Below, piece after piece: positions 55,417 through 64,000 of a stretch of 64,000 nt of DNA (within the stretch, counting starts at the first letter, position 1; each line of letters starts with the position of its first letter). Below the pieces are notes generated by a model. That model saw only the letters and a list, made by a program, of their open reading frames with translations, was not told where the DNA came from and searched no databases. The stretch spans positions 114,199 to 178,198 of the forward strand of contig NZ_AUGR01000013.1 of the NCBI RefSeq assembly GCF_000422765.1. The letters are read 5' to 3'. A program made the position numbers and the translations under genes. This DNA comes from Neptunomonas japonica DSM 18939 (lineage in GTDB: Bacteria; Pseudomonadota; Gammaproteobacteria; Pseudomonadales; Balneatricaceae).

Positions 55417-56018
55417 AGCGCTACTTTTTTTGTGTGAAGTATCTTTTGGATGAATCTGATCCACAGTTGCTGGCAGGGCGTTGTGTCACCATTTTGCATG
55501 GTTATATGCTTAGGCATTCGATCAGTAATATTGGTGTTAGTTTTCCTCAGTGGAGCTACGAATCATTAGGTTTGTCTATTGCTTTTGTTGGCGATGATTT
55601 AGCGCACTTACGTACATTACGAGCCCAGTCGTATTTTCAGATGATGTCTGATGAAGGCTTTTTTGCAATAACTGAGGTTATGCAGGTGCCTGATAATCTG
55701 CAAGAAGTACGGTTTATTCGTAATCAATCAGTAGCGAAGCTATTTGCAGGAGAAAAGAGACGTAGATTGGCGAGAGCAAAGCGACGAGCAGAAGAACGTG
55801 GTGATGTTTTTGATCCGGAAAGCTTTAAAAGCTGGCGTGAAATAGAGCGTTTTCATAGTGTCCAAGCTGACAGTAAAAGCAATGGACAAGGTTTTATACT
55901 GCATATCCAAAAAGAGAACCCTGAGAGTACACTTGAAGATAAGCTTAGTACGGAGTTTAATAATTATGGATTTGCTACGAACGTTAATATTAGAGGAACG
56001 GTTCCTGATCTAAGTTAA
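55413..56018 (+). CDS. cas6f: Cas6f (Csy4) guide RNA endonuclease
   Basis: 201 residues. The conserved general base H29 is present (VTILHGYML), in the same numbered place as P. aeruginosa Csy4. GVSFPQW and an Arg-rich helix (EKRRRLARAKRRAEERG) for repeat hairpin binding follow. It cuts within each repeat 3' of the CTGCC/GGCAG hairpin and stays bound to it. It is the last cas gene; no cas1 or cas2-3 is present. Confidence 0.88.
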   Translation: MKRYFFCVKYLLDESDPQLLAGRCVTILHGYMLRHSISNIGVSFPQWSYESLGLSIAFVGDDLAHLRTLRAQSYFQMMSDEGFFAITEVMQVPDNLQEVRFIRNQSVAKLFAGEKRRRLARAKRRAEERGDVFDPESFKSWREIERFHSVQADSKSNGQGFILHIQKENPESTLEDKLSTEFNNYGFATNVNIRGTVPDLS

Positions 56019-56124
56019 TATGTAGTAAAATCAATAAGTTAATTATTCAGCATTATTTAATGGTCAAAGTTGTGTTTTGCTTCTATCAGGTTGAATAGTA
56101 AGGAATAATAAAGATTATTGTTGA

Positions 56125-56272
56125 GTGTACTGCCGAGTAGGCAGCTGAAAAGTGCAGGCTGGTTCGCCAATTGCAACGCTGTTTGTGTACTGCCGAGTAG
56201 GCAGCTGAAAATAGGACTGGAAGAAAGCAACCACATCGGTTTATAAAATACTGCCGGAAGGCAGAACGCTTT
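56125..56272 (+). CRISPR. Short I-F3 array: two typical repeats, two spacers, one atypical repeat
   Basis: Typical 28-bp repeats at 56125-56152 and 56185-56212 (GTGTACTGCCGAGTAGGCAG core, 27 of 28 identical) carry the I-F hairpin CTGCC/GGCAG. Spacer 1 is 56153-56184 (32 nt). Spacer 2 is 56213-56245. The last repeat, 56246-56272, is atypical: it keeps CTGCC/GGCAG but has a GGAA loop and different flanks (AAATA before, AACGCTTT after). Spacer 2 matches ffs, so this is the self-homing guide, marked by the atypical repeat as in other I-F3 elements. Confidence 0.9.
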
Positions 56273-56447
56273 TGATGTTTTTTGATACTGTCTGAGAAGG
56301 GGACTGGTAGGATTTCTGTATAAATATCAGTTCTCTTGTAAGCTTTTTTTATAAAAATAAGCAGTATCTCATTGCATTACGCTTTTTCTAGCTCGCTAAT
56401 ACTGTTTATTCTTTGATGTGAATTTTATCGATAATAGTATTGAGGTA

Positions 56448-56507
56448 AGGACTGGAGGTAAGCAAGCACACCGGTCTGTTAAGTGCTGGCGTGAGGTAGT
56501 AACTTAT
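56448..56507 (+). CRISPR. Degenerate second ffs-like spacer and repeat
   Basis: 56448-56480 matches homing spacer 2 at 26 of the first 32 positions and ffs at 21 of 32. Exactly 33 bp from its start comes a 27-bp unit (56481-56507) aligning with the atypical repeat: AAGTG, CTGGC, GTGA, GGTAG, TAACTTAT. Its hairpin is weakened. No recognisable repeat precedes it, so it is probably not processed. Confidence 0.6.
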
Positions 56508-56655
56508 TAAATTATCACACGGTAAACGCTGGCTAATATTTAGTTTTTTGTCATTAAGGAATGTGAACCCCCTTAGATAACGATGGAATGCTAATTTTGG
56601 ACTTCCTCGTACTATGCTGATAAGGTTTATTTGTAGAAATGAAGCGAGATTAGCG

Positions 56656-56772
56656 ATGGACCACTCATTATTTATCGTTATAACAGTATCCGTGTTTGCG
56701 GTTGTTGTTTGTGGGTTTGGGCTCGCAGTCCATTACGCTCATAAGCATTACGGCGAACACGATAGCAAATAA
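56656..56772 (+). CDS. Possible 38-residue single-helix membrane protein
   Basis: MDHSLFIVITVSVFAVVVCG continues as one hydrophobic helix and ends with a charged tail (HYAHKHYGEHDSK). It lies between the guide array and the secretion operon. There is no strong ribosome-binding site; it may be spurious. Confidence 0.4.
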   Translation: MDHSLFIVITVSVFAVVVCGFGLAVHYAHKHYGEHDSK

Positions 56773-57287
56773 ACTATTCCTTATTAGGAAACGTAGTAGC
56801 TATTTGAAACCAGAAAACTCGATCTTTGAAATTAAGATCATATTTACCAGTATTAAATATTATTTAATCAACTACAGGATTTGAAAGAGAGGCTTATCAT
56901 GGAGGAGAGTGCATCTGACCATTCTTACGTGAATCAAGGTCAAGTAATGAAGGCCAATCATTAGTCTTTGAAAGAAATCCTCCGCTTCTGTTTAATTCTT
57001 AACATCCCCTGTAAATATAAAAGGCTGATGATTCATGGCATTAGACTTAAACTCTTGCCTGTATCGTTTTCTCTTGCTTATAAGTGCCTCAATATGAAGT
57101 TACATTGTCACTAATTTAGTGTCTAACAACGCTTGGGAAGTGCAGTGATTTTAATCAATGAAATACAAGCACTTTACGGTGATCCTGATGTATTGATAAA
57201 CAGACCTTAGTCTGATATCGTCGAAACATCATTTCAGGGATCTGAAATGGCATTATGGATGATAGATTTAATTAAAAGGACGTTGCT
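56773..57287. other. 515-bp non-coding stretch before the secretion operon
   Basis: No convincing gene. No TnsB-site-like repeat or TGT/ACA terminus of the transposon was found here. AAAAGGA at 57274-57280 is the ribosome-binding site of the next gene. Confidence 0.4.
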
Positions 57288-59510
57288 TTGTCTTCGAATT
57301 CGAATGAGAGGCCTGTTGACACAGGTCTAGCTTGTCTCATTATGGTGGCCCGCTTTTACCAAGTCGCGGCAGACCCTGCACAAATACACCATCAGTTTGG
57401 TACTCACGATAAACCTTTAGACGAAACCGCCCTTATTAGAGCGACGCGTCACTTGCGTTTAAAAGCCAAAGCCGTCACTACCTCCCTAGATAAGCTCGAA
57501 AAACTGGCCTTGCCTGCCATCGCCGAAGATAAAAGCGGCGGCTACTTTATTTTGGCGCGCGCTGGCGGCGGCAAGGTATTAATTCAGGATCCTTTGTCCA
57601 ATAAACCCGAAATGCTCACAGAAGAAGATTTTTTATCGCGATGGAGTGGCCGTTTACTAATGGTGACACGCCGTTCGGTGATACCGGGTATGAGCGGCAA
57701 GTTTGATATAAGTTGGTTTGTTCCCTCAATCATCAAATACAAAAAAATCCTGGTTCAAGTATTGATAGCGTCTTTCTTTATACAGCTATTTGCCTTGATA
57801 ACGCCGCTATTTTTCCAGGTAATCATCGATAAAGTACTCGTACACCAAGGGCTGACTACACTCGATGTACTCTGCTTTGGTTTAATCGTGGTGTCTTTGT
57901 TTGATGTGATCTTAAACGGGTTGCGTACCTATGTGTTCTCACATACCACGAATCGAGTGGATGTGACGTTAGGCTCAAAGCTTTTTAGCCATTTATTACG
58001 GCTGCCCATCTCTTTTTATAACAGCCGACAAGTCGGTAATACGGTTGCTCGGGTACGTGAGCTGGATACCATCCGTGAATTTATTACCGGCTCAGCATTA
58101 ACCCTCGTGATTGACCTACTCTTTACCGTTATCTTCTTTGTGGTTATGTATTACTATAGCCCTACATTAACCTGGATAGTGCTGGGCTCTATTCCGCTTT
58201 ATATTATTTTATCGGTTGGCATTACCCCGGTATTACGCAATCGCCTTAATGAAAAGTTTAAACGCGGTGCCGAAAACCAAGCCTTCCTAGTCGAATCAAT
58301 ATCCGGGGTAGAAACACTTAAATCCATGGCCGTAGAACCGCAGATGCAACGCCGTTGGGAAGAACAGATCGCCGCCTATGTCTCTGCCTCATTTAAAGCG
58401 ACCAACCTAGGTAACATTGCCAGCCAAACCGCCGGTTTTATCAATAAAACAGTCACCGTGCTTATCTTATGGGTAGGCGCCACTCTGGTGATTGCTGGCA
58501 GTTTAAGTGTTGGGCAGTTAATCGCCTTTAATATGCTAGCAGGGCGGGTAAGTGCCCCTATCTTACGCTTGGTGCAACTGTGGCAAGATTTCCAGCAGGC
58601 AAGTATCTCACTTGATCGATTAGGCGATATCCTCAACACACCCACAGAGCCCGGACATAACCCTAACCGAACCACCTTGCCTGAGTTGCAAGGGCGGGTG
58701 ACATTCGAGCATATTACCTTTCGTTACCAACCCGACCGGCCCGAGGTATTAAAAGATCTCTCATTAGCCGTTAATGCAGGGGAGATTATCGGTATTGTGG
58801 GTCGCTCCGGTTCAGGTAAAAGCACCCTGACTAAACTCGTGCAGCGCCTCTATGTACCGGAATCCGGACGTGTATTGGTTGATGGCGTGGACGTAGCGCA
58901 AGTTGAGCCTGCATGGCTACGCCGTCAAATAGGCGTGGTATTACAAGAGAACGTGCTCTTTAACCGCTCCGTGAAAGATAACATCGCACTGGCCGACCCT
59001 AGCTTACCCATGGACCGAGTTATCCATGCCGCACAATTGGCCGGTGCACACGACTTTATATTGCAGCTTCCTGATGGGTACGACACCGTTGTAGGAGAGC
59101 AAGGCTCCTCATTATCCGGCGGGCAAAAGCAACGTATAGCGATTGCGCGTGCGTTGATCACCAACCCACGTATTTTGATTTTTGATGAAGCCACCAGTGC
59201 GCTGGATTACGAATCCGAACGCATCATCCAGGACAACATGCGTGCCATCTGCCAAAACCGGACTGTCTTCATTATCGCGCACAGGCTTTCTACCGTACGC
59301 ATGGCAGACCGAATTATTGTGGTAGAGCAAGGCCGTATCATGGAAAGAGGCAATCACGATCAACTCATCGAACATAACGGCTACTACGCACGCCTCTATG
59401 GTTACCAAAATCATGTACCGGCTATGCGCTCACCCATCACAACCTCTAAGCGTGATCAGGCAAGCAAAGGCCAAGCCAGCAACGCTCAAGCCAATGAGGC
59501 TGTCACATGA
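57288..59510 (+). CDS. Type I secretion ABC exporter (HlyB-like, C39-like domain)
   Basis: 740 residues. The N-terminal C39-like domain (about residues 5-130) lacks the protease cysteine (PVDTGLACLIMVARFY), as in HlyB/LapB-type exporters that bind rather than cut substrate. Six membrane helices follow, then the ATPase with GRSGSGKST, LSGGQKQRIAIARAL and ILIFDEATSALD. It exports RTX proteins without cleavage. Start TTG 57288 with AAAAGGA upstream. Codon use is visibly more C-rich than in the preceding cas genes. Confidence 0.9.
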   Translation: MSSNSNERPVDTGLACLIMVARFYQVAADPAQIHHQFGTHDKPLDETALIRATRHLRLKAKAVTTSLDKLEKLALPAIAEDKSGGYFILARAGGGKVLIQDPLSNKPEMLTEEDFLSRWSGRLLMVTRRSVIPGMSGKFDISWFVPSIIKYKKILVQVLIASFFIQLFALITPLFFQVIIDKVLVHQGLTTLDVLCFGLIVVSLFDVILNGLRTYVFSHTTNRVDVTLGSKLFSHLLRLPISFYNSRQVGNTVARVRELDTIREFITGSALTLVIDLLFTVIFFVVMYYYSPTLTWIVLGSIPLYIILSVGITPVLRNRLNEKFKRGAENQAFLVESISGVETLKSMAVEPQMQRRWEEQIAAYVSASFKATNLGNIASQTAGFINKTVTVLILWVGATLVIAGSLSVGQLIAFNMLAGRVSAPILRLVQLWQDFQQASISLDRLGDILNTPTEPGHNPNRTTLPELQGRVTFEHITFRYQPDRPEVLKDLSLAVNAGEIIGIVGRSGSGKSTLTKLVQRLYVPESGRVLVDGVDVAQVEPAWLRRQIGVVLQENVLFNRSVKDNIALADPSLPMDRVIHAAQLAGAHDFILQLPDGYDTVVGEQGSSLSGGQKQRIAIARALITNPRILIFDEATSALDYESERIIQDNMRAICQNRTVFIIAHRLSTVRMADRIIVVEQGRIMERGNHDQLIEHNGYYARLYGYQNHVPAMRSPITTSKRDQASKGQASNAQANEAVT

Positions 59511-60868
59511 AAAAACCATCGGGCGCAAAAGAGGCACAAACACGAGAAGTCCTCACCCAAGACGATATTTATCAATTTTTACCCGCAGCAATAGAGGTCG
59601 AACAAACCCCCGCATCACCGGCGGGGCGCGCGATTATCTGGGCGATTGTGACTCTTTTTATGCTGGCAGCTTTATGGGCCTTCTTTGGTAAAGTGGATAT
59701 AGTCGCGGTGGCGTCCGGTAAAATCATTCCCAGTGAACACATCAAACAAATCCAACCGCTAGAAGCGGGGAAAATAAAACAGATCCATGTACGCGAAGGT
59801 CAGCAAGTCAAACAAGGCGACCCGCTCATTACACTGGATGCTATACAAACCGCCGCTGATGAAGAGCGCTTACGTCATGAGCTACAAGACCGACACGCCA
59901 CCGAAACGCGTTTAAAGGCCTTTGAGCACTGGTTAGCGAATGACTATCCATCAGACGTAAATGCAGATGCAACAGCTATGAGTTCATCGCAATATAACTT
60001 GTTATCGCAACAACGCATGGAATTTACGGCGCGTCTTAATGCCCTTAAAAATGAGCAGATGAGGCAACGTGCTGAGCAAGAAATGACGCAAGCTGAAATC
60101 AACAAAAAAAAGCGTATTATCCCGGTATTAAGCGAACGGGTAGGCGCGTTAAACACCTTACGTAAAAAAGAATACGCCTCGCGCCTACAATACCTAGAAC
60201 TAAAACAAGAACTCATCGAAGAAGAGCAAGACTTACTCATCCAAAAAGCGCGTTATAAACAGCTAAACGCTTCGGTTCAACTCACCCAAAACCAAATAGA
60301 CACACTGACATCCGAGCAGCGCAAAAACAACCTCACACAGCTTCAGGATACGCAGTTACAAATAGCCGGTGTGGAGCAAGAACTGATAAAAGCTACTGAG
60401 CGTAATCAACAGCAGCAACTCATCTCGCCCATCAGTGGTCAAGTACAACAACTGGCCGTACACACTATTGGTGGTGTCGTTACACCTGCACAAGCATTAA
60501 TGGTAATTGTGCCAAAACAAAGCCAAGTAGAGATGGATGCACTCATACTCAATAAAGACATCGGTTTTGTACATGAAGGGCAAAAAGCAGCGGTAAAAAT
60601 AGACACCTTCAACTTCACCAAATACGGCTTAATAGACGCCGAAATACTCACCCTATCAGACGATGCCATACAAGATGAAAACCTCGGGCTAGTATATAGC
60701 GCCCGTATTAAACTACATCAAGACGGCCTACAAATAGACGACCGCTGGGTAAAACTCTCCCCAGGCATGTCGGCCACTAGTGAGATTAAAACCGGCAAAC
60801 GCCGTTTGATTGAATACTTTTTATCGCCGTTGTTGAGATATAAGCAGGAAAGTGTGAGGGAGCGGTAG
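59507..60868 (+). CDS. Type I secretion membrane fusion protein (HlyD-like)
   Basis: 453 residues. One N-terminal membrane helix (about residues 45-65), a lipoyl half-motif (GKIIPSEHIKQIQPLEAGKI), long coiled coils (residues 110-290), a second lipoyl half (LISPISGQVQQLAVHTIGGV) and a beta-barrel end. It links the ABC exporter to an outer-membrane TolC-type channel, which is not in the window. The ATG overlaps the exporter stop by 4 bp. Confidence 0.9.
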   Translation: MKKPSGAKEAQTREVLTQDDIYQFLPAAIEVEQTPASPAGRAIIWAIVTLFMLAALWAFFGKVDIVAVASGKIIPSEHIKQIQPLEAGKIKQIHVREGQQVKQGDPLITLDAIQTAADEERLRHELQDRHATETRLKAFEHWLANDYPSDVNADATAMSSSQYNLLSQQRMEFTARLNALKNEQMRQRAEQEMTQAEINKKKRIIPVLSERVGALNTLRKKEYASRLQYLELKQELIEEEQDLLIQKARYKQLNASVQLTQNQIDTLTSEQRKNNLTQLQDTQLQIAGVEQELIKATERNQQQQLISPISGQVQQLAVHTIGGVVTPAQALMVIVPKQSQVEMDALILNKDIGFVHEGQKAAVKIDTFNFTKYGLIDAEILTLSDDAIQDENLGLVYSARIKLHQDGLQIDDRWVKLSPGMSATSEIKTGKRRLIEYFLSPLLRYKQESVRER

Positions 60869-60983
60869 TGATCAAAATACAATTATGATTGTAGAACATA
60901 ACGAAAATTTTAACTTTAAAATATTACGATTATTAATTAAAGAACAATAGATTAGTTATATTCACTAGCAGTAGGTATTCAAG

Positions 60984-61400
60984 ATGAAAAAAAAAATATT
61001 GCCTATTTTATTTATATTAGTTTCATCTTTCATTAGCGGTTGTGATACTAAAAAGGTGGAAATAATTATGCCTAAAGAAGGGCTTCTTGAGGAAGTTTTA
61101 GATTTAAGAAATAAAGGTAATGATACAAAAATTGATATTTCTAATATTGTTAATAAACATATAAGTATTGGAGGAAGTCTAAAAGATGTATTAGAAGTTC
61201 TTCATGCAAATGGTTTTGATTACAAAGCATTAGATGATAGAGCGCCAGAAAGTAGTAATTATGATCAGATTGTATTGGCTACATACGATACTCGTTCATG
61301 GAGCGACTTAGGCTTTGGCTACATTATAAAAATCATCGTGAAAGTTAGAAAAGAAAAAGTTGTAAATATACATGGAACTTTAATTTACATGCACTTATAG
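60984..61400 (+). CDS. Small lipoprotein upstream of the RTX gene
   Basis: 138 residues. Lipobox SFISGC after a hydrophobic signal gives a lipid-anchored protein. The mature part has no known domain (EGLLEEVLDLRNKGND..., then a beta-rich end). It is AT-rich, unlike the exporter genes, and lies 10 bp before the RTX gene. It could protect the producer from the RTX protein or assist its surface display; both are inference. Confidence 0.7.
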   Translation: MKKKILPILFILVSSFISGCDTKKVEIIMPKEGLLEEVLDLRNKGNDTKIDISNIVNKHISIGGSLKDVLEVLHANGFDYKALDDRAPESSNYDQIVLATYDTRSWSDLGFGYIIKIIVKVRKEKVVNIHGTLIYMHL

Positions 61401-61410
61401 GATATTTTTC

Positions 61411-64000
61411 ATGGAAAAAATAGAAGTTTTTTATACTAAAATAAGCGAGATAAGAGGGACTAAGTATTATCACAAATATATTGTTTACACAGACTCAAAT
61501 GGCAAAAAAACTGCAGCTAGAGGTGGGCCGGGTGCGACGCCAGTTGGCGATCAGTTTAGTAATTTAACGGGGGCACAATCTGGTGTGGCAGTTAGTGGTG
61601 ATTCACCTTTTGGGAATATAGTCACAGACCATGGTAGTTACGACAAAGGCTTTATAGATTACGATGATAAAGGAAAAGATTCGGGAGAAGTAATTGCAAG
61701 TGGATCGGATTTATCTGACTCATGGGACGATATAACACAAGCAATGGATGATATAGAAAGCGAAAGTCATCCATACCGACCTATTACTCAAAATTCTAAT
61801 ACGACTGTCGATGAGGCGTTAGATAGAGCTGGGTTAAATCAGCCTGCTAAAGATGGTTTTGATGATAACTGGTCACCAGGGTCGGGAGATGATCTTTGGA
61901 CAGCGCCTTCTCCTCAAGATGTGGTGGATGAATATAACCGCCTGGCAGTTTGGGCTGAAGAGCTAGCCAATGAAAGTGCCGATGCAGCTGAGGCAGTTCT
62001 AGATGATGTCGGGAATTGGCTGGATGAACAAGTAGGTAATATTGTAGATAATATAGAAGAAGGAAGTGATGCTGTTGTTGAAGGGGCATCTGAATTTGCT
62101 GATGCCTTTGCTGAGAAATACAAGCAATTAAAAGAAGAAAGCCTCAGTGATGCAAAAGACTTTTTGAAAGATAATTTAGATAATTTAGGTGATTTAGCTA
62201 AAAAAGCTCGAGATATCTTTGATGATGTAGCAAATGAAGCTGGTGACTTCATTGACGATGTTAAAGACTTTTTTGATCGATCCGCAGCAATCAGAAATTA
62301 TGCTTCTCCATTAGTTTTTGATTTAGATGGTAATGGCATTGAACTTACTTCGCTTGACAGCTCGACGGTTCAGTTTGATCTAGATGCAAATGGTTTTGCA
62401 GAAACTACGGGTTGGGTTTCCCCTAATGATGGCATCTTAGTTTTTGATAGAAATCATAATGGTTCGATTGATAATGGACATGAGTTGTTCGGGAATTACA
62501 CGTTAATCAATGGCGGAAATGACATTGCATTAGATGGGTTTTCTGCACTATCTGATCTCGATACAAACGGCGATAGTATTATTAATGCCTCTGATCAACA
62601 GTTTTCGGAACTTAAGATATGGCAAGATGCGAATCAGGATGGAAAATCTGATAGCTCAGAACTTTCTCTGCTCAATAACCTAAACATCTCTAGTATAAAC
62701 CTCAATGCAAGTAGTTCGAATCAAGTTGTTAATGGTAACTTGGTACCTCTCGTCTCTACCTTTACCCGTAATGACGGGTCCACAGGGGATGTCGGGGACG
62801 TATTTTTCCAAGTAGATAAAATTAATTCTGAGTTTGTCGGTGAATACTCACTTACTTTAGATGCTTTACTTTCTCCTAGTGTCAGAGGTTATGGCAATGT
62901 AGCTGATTTACACGTTGCAGCAAGTCAAAACGAGAACCTCCTAGCATTAGTACAAGACTTTTCTAATGTTGATTTTATAGGAGGTTACGGGAATTTAGTC
63001 TCAGATGTGGAAGCAATAATATTCGAGTGGACTGGTACATCCAATATAGATCCTAATAGTCGAGGCGGTATTTTTGATGCGCGAAAACTTGAAGCGCTAG
63101 AAGCATTTCTGAGTACTGATTTTAGAAATTTCATGGGAAGTGGTGATCCTAGGTCTCAAAACGTTACTGGTCTAAATGCTGCTTGGAATAAGCTGTTCGA
63201 CCATATACAAGCCTCATTGGTAATTCAAAGCTTCGGAGCTGATATATACAGCTCAGCCTCATATTCATTCACTACGGACTCAATTAACTTCAGCCAAACT
63301 ATAGACGTGGTTGTTGCAGAGCTGAAAGCCAAACAACCTCAAGGAACCTCAAATTCCGTAGCTTACTGGTTAAACAACCACCGTGTATTGAATGCCTTAG
63401 CAGATATCTTTGTAGCTGATATAGGAACAACCATTTCAGATGCTCTAGAAGGAACCCTTTTAGAAGCAGTTGGAGGTAAGTTTGGAAGCGAACATATTAC
63501 CGGGAGCGAAGGAAATGATGTTCTGACTCAAAGTGGTTCATCTGGTTTTATTATCACTGCTGGGGGAGGCAATGATACGCTTAATAGTGGAAGTGGTAAC
63601 AACTTACTCTACGGTGAGGCCGGTGACGATACTCTGCAGTCAACTGGTGGTAGCGATACCCTTTTGGGTGGGGCCGGAGATGATACCTTAATAACCCATG
63701 GTGTCGGCGATGATATTTTGGATGGAGGCGCCGGTAATGACACCCTTACTGCTGGTTCTTACTCTAATGCGGTACTGTTAGGTGGAGAGGGTGATGATAC
63801 GCTGAGTGTCTACAACAGTAAGTACACTAAGGATCGCCAATACAGTCACACGGGAGGTAAAGGGAACGATCAGATCAATGGTTTTTATGGGGCTGATACT
63901 TACCATTTTAATCGAGGAGATGGCCAGGATACGATTTATGATTACAGTGGAGGTTACAGTAACGAAGACCGGATTGTGTTTGGTGCGGGTATAGCTGCTA
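61411..64000 (+). CDS. Large RTX calcium-binding protein, partial
   Basis: 863 codons are visible and the frame runs off the window. The first 120 residues are of unknown type. Residues about 165-290 are an acidic helical region. Residue 303 onward has the FrpA/FrpC-like LVFDLDGNGIELTSLDSS segment with calcium-type DxDxNG loops (DLDTNGDS, DANQDGKSD). RTX nonapeptides (GGxGxDTL) start near residue 700. It is the likely substrate of the upstream T1SS. Toxin or surface protein cannot be settled without the C-terminus. Confidence 0.85.
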   Translation, partial: MEKIEVFYTKISEIRGTKYYHKYIVYTDSNGKKTAARGGPGATPVGDQFSNLTGAQSGVAVSGDSPFGNIVTDHGSYDKGFIDYDDKGKDSGEVIASGSDLSDSWDDITQAMDDIESESHPYRPITQNSNTTVDEALDRAGLNQPAKDGFDDNWSPGSGDDLWTAPSPQDVVDEYNRLAVWAEELANESADAAEAVLDDVGNWLDEQVGNIVDNIEEGSDAVVEGASEFADAFAEKYKQLKEESLSDAKDFLKDNLDNLGDLAKKARDIFDDVANEAGDFIDDVKDFFDRSAAIRNYASPLVFDLDGNGIELTSLDSSTVQFDLDANGFAETTGWVSPNDGILVFDRNHNGSIDNGHELFGNYTLINGGNDIALDGFSALSDLDTNGDSIINASDQQFSELKIWQDANQDGKSDSSELSLLNNLNISSINLNASSSNQVVNGNLVPLVSTFTRNDGSTGDVGDVFFQVDKINSEFVGEYSLTLDALLSPSVRGYGNVADLHVAASQNENLLALVQDFSNVDFIGGYGNLVSDVEAIIFEWTGTSNIDPNSRGGIFDARKLEALEAFLSTDFRNFMGSGDPRSQNVTGLNAAWNKLFDHIQASLVIQSFGADIYSSASYSFTTDSINFSQTIDVVVAELKAKQPQGTSNSVAYWLNNHRVLNALADIFVADIGTTISDALEGTLLEAVGGKFGSEHITGSEGNDVLTQSGSSGFIITAGGGNDTLNSGSGNNLLYGEAGDDTLQSTGGSDTLLGGAGDDTLITHGVGDDILDGGAGNDTLTAGSYSNAVLLGGEGDDTLSVYNSKYTKDRQYSHTGGKGNDQINGFYGADTYHFNRGDGQDTIYDYSGGYSNEDRIVFGAGIAA

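Noticed and set aside
56285..56330. Possible third ffs-like guide unit (CTGAGAAG then GGGACTGG)
   Set aside because: Only the first nine or so bases resemble the homing spacer and no hairpin repeat follows at the right spacing; kept as a remark, not a feature.

Overview
The window looks like a chromosomal segment of a marine gammaproteobacterium, most likely in or near the Oceanospirillales. This rests on gene content: a CysI/DUF934/CysH/CysG sulfite assimilation block, NhaD, a PA4063-4066-like zinc operon, and GGDEF-7TM and HPF proteins. Base composition is moderate to AT-rich. No 16S rRNA is present, so the genus is not determined.

Positions 1-34245 are ordinary chromosome. First come sulfur assimilation genes (TSUP exporter, cysI, DUF934, cysH, cysG), then a CDGSH Fe-S protein, an alpha/beta hydrolase-OsmC fusion, aqpZ and small membrane proteins. 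Next are a thioredoxin-like protein, nhaD, a GIY-YIG protein and a zinc operon behind a Zur-like box (His-rich DUF2796 protein, ABC ATPase, FtsX-type permease, DUF3299). After that are a glutamine transaminase/omega-amidase pair, ChaN, hpf, an exported ATP-dependent DNA ligase, a DnaJ-related protein, a GGDEF protein, a membrane patatin, a P450 plus di-heme cytochrome c pair, peroxiredoxin, YceI/cytochrome b561 and a LysR regulator.

At 34341-34452 lies ffs (4.5S SRP RNA). From 34470, immediately after its T-run, begins a Tn7-like CRISPR-associated transposon of the I-F3 type. Its backbone is a TGT end with two TnsB-site-like repeats, then tnsA, tnsB and tnsC. Cargo follows (IS66 relic, UvrD-nuclease/Mod/Res operon, HNH protein, small genes). 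The distal module is xre, tniQ, cas8f, cas5f, cas7f, cas6f and a short I-F array. Cas1, Cas2-3 and TnsD are not seen. The last spacer (56213-56245), followed by an atypical repeat, matches ffs at 34387-34418 at 24 of 32 positions, and the transposon end lies 51 bp beyond that match. This explains why the element sits here.

Two core genes are each broken by a single in-frame stop: tnsB (TAA at 35633) and the cas8f/cas5f unit (TAG at 53313). A second, degenerate ffs-like guide unit lies at 56448-56507. A second Tn7-like terminal sequence lies inside the cargo at 47693. The far end of the element was not found.

From 57288 to the window edge is a type I secretion operon (HlyB-type ABC exporter, HlyD adaptor), a small lipoprotein and a large RTX protein that runs off the window. 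Whether this is transposon cargo or host chromosome cannot be decided from the window.
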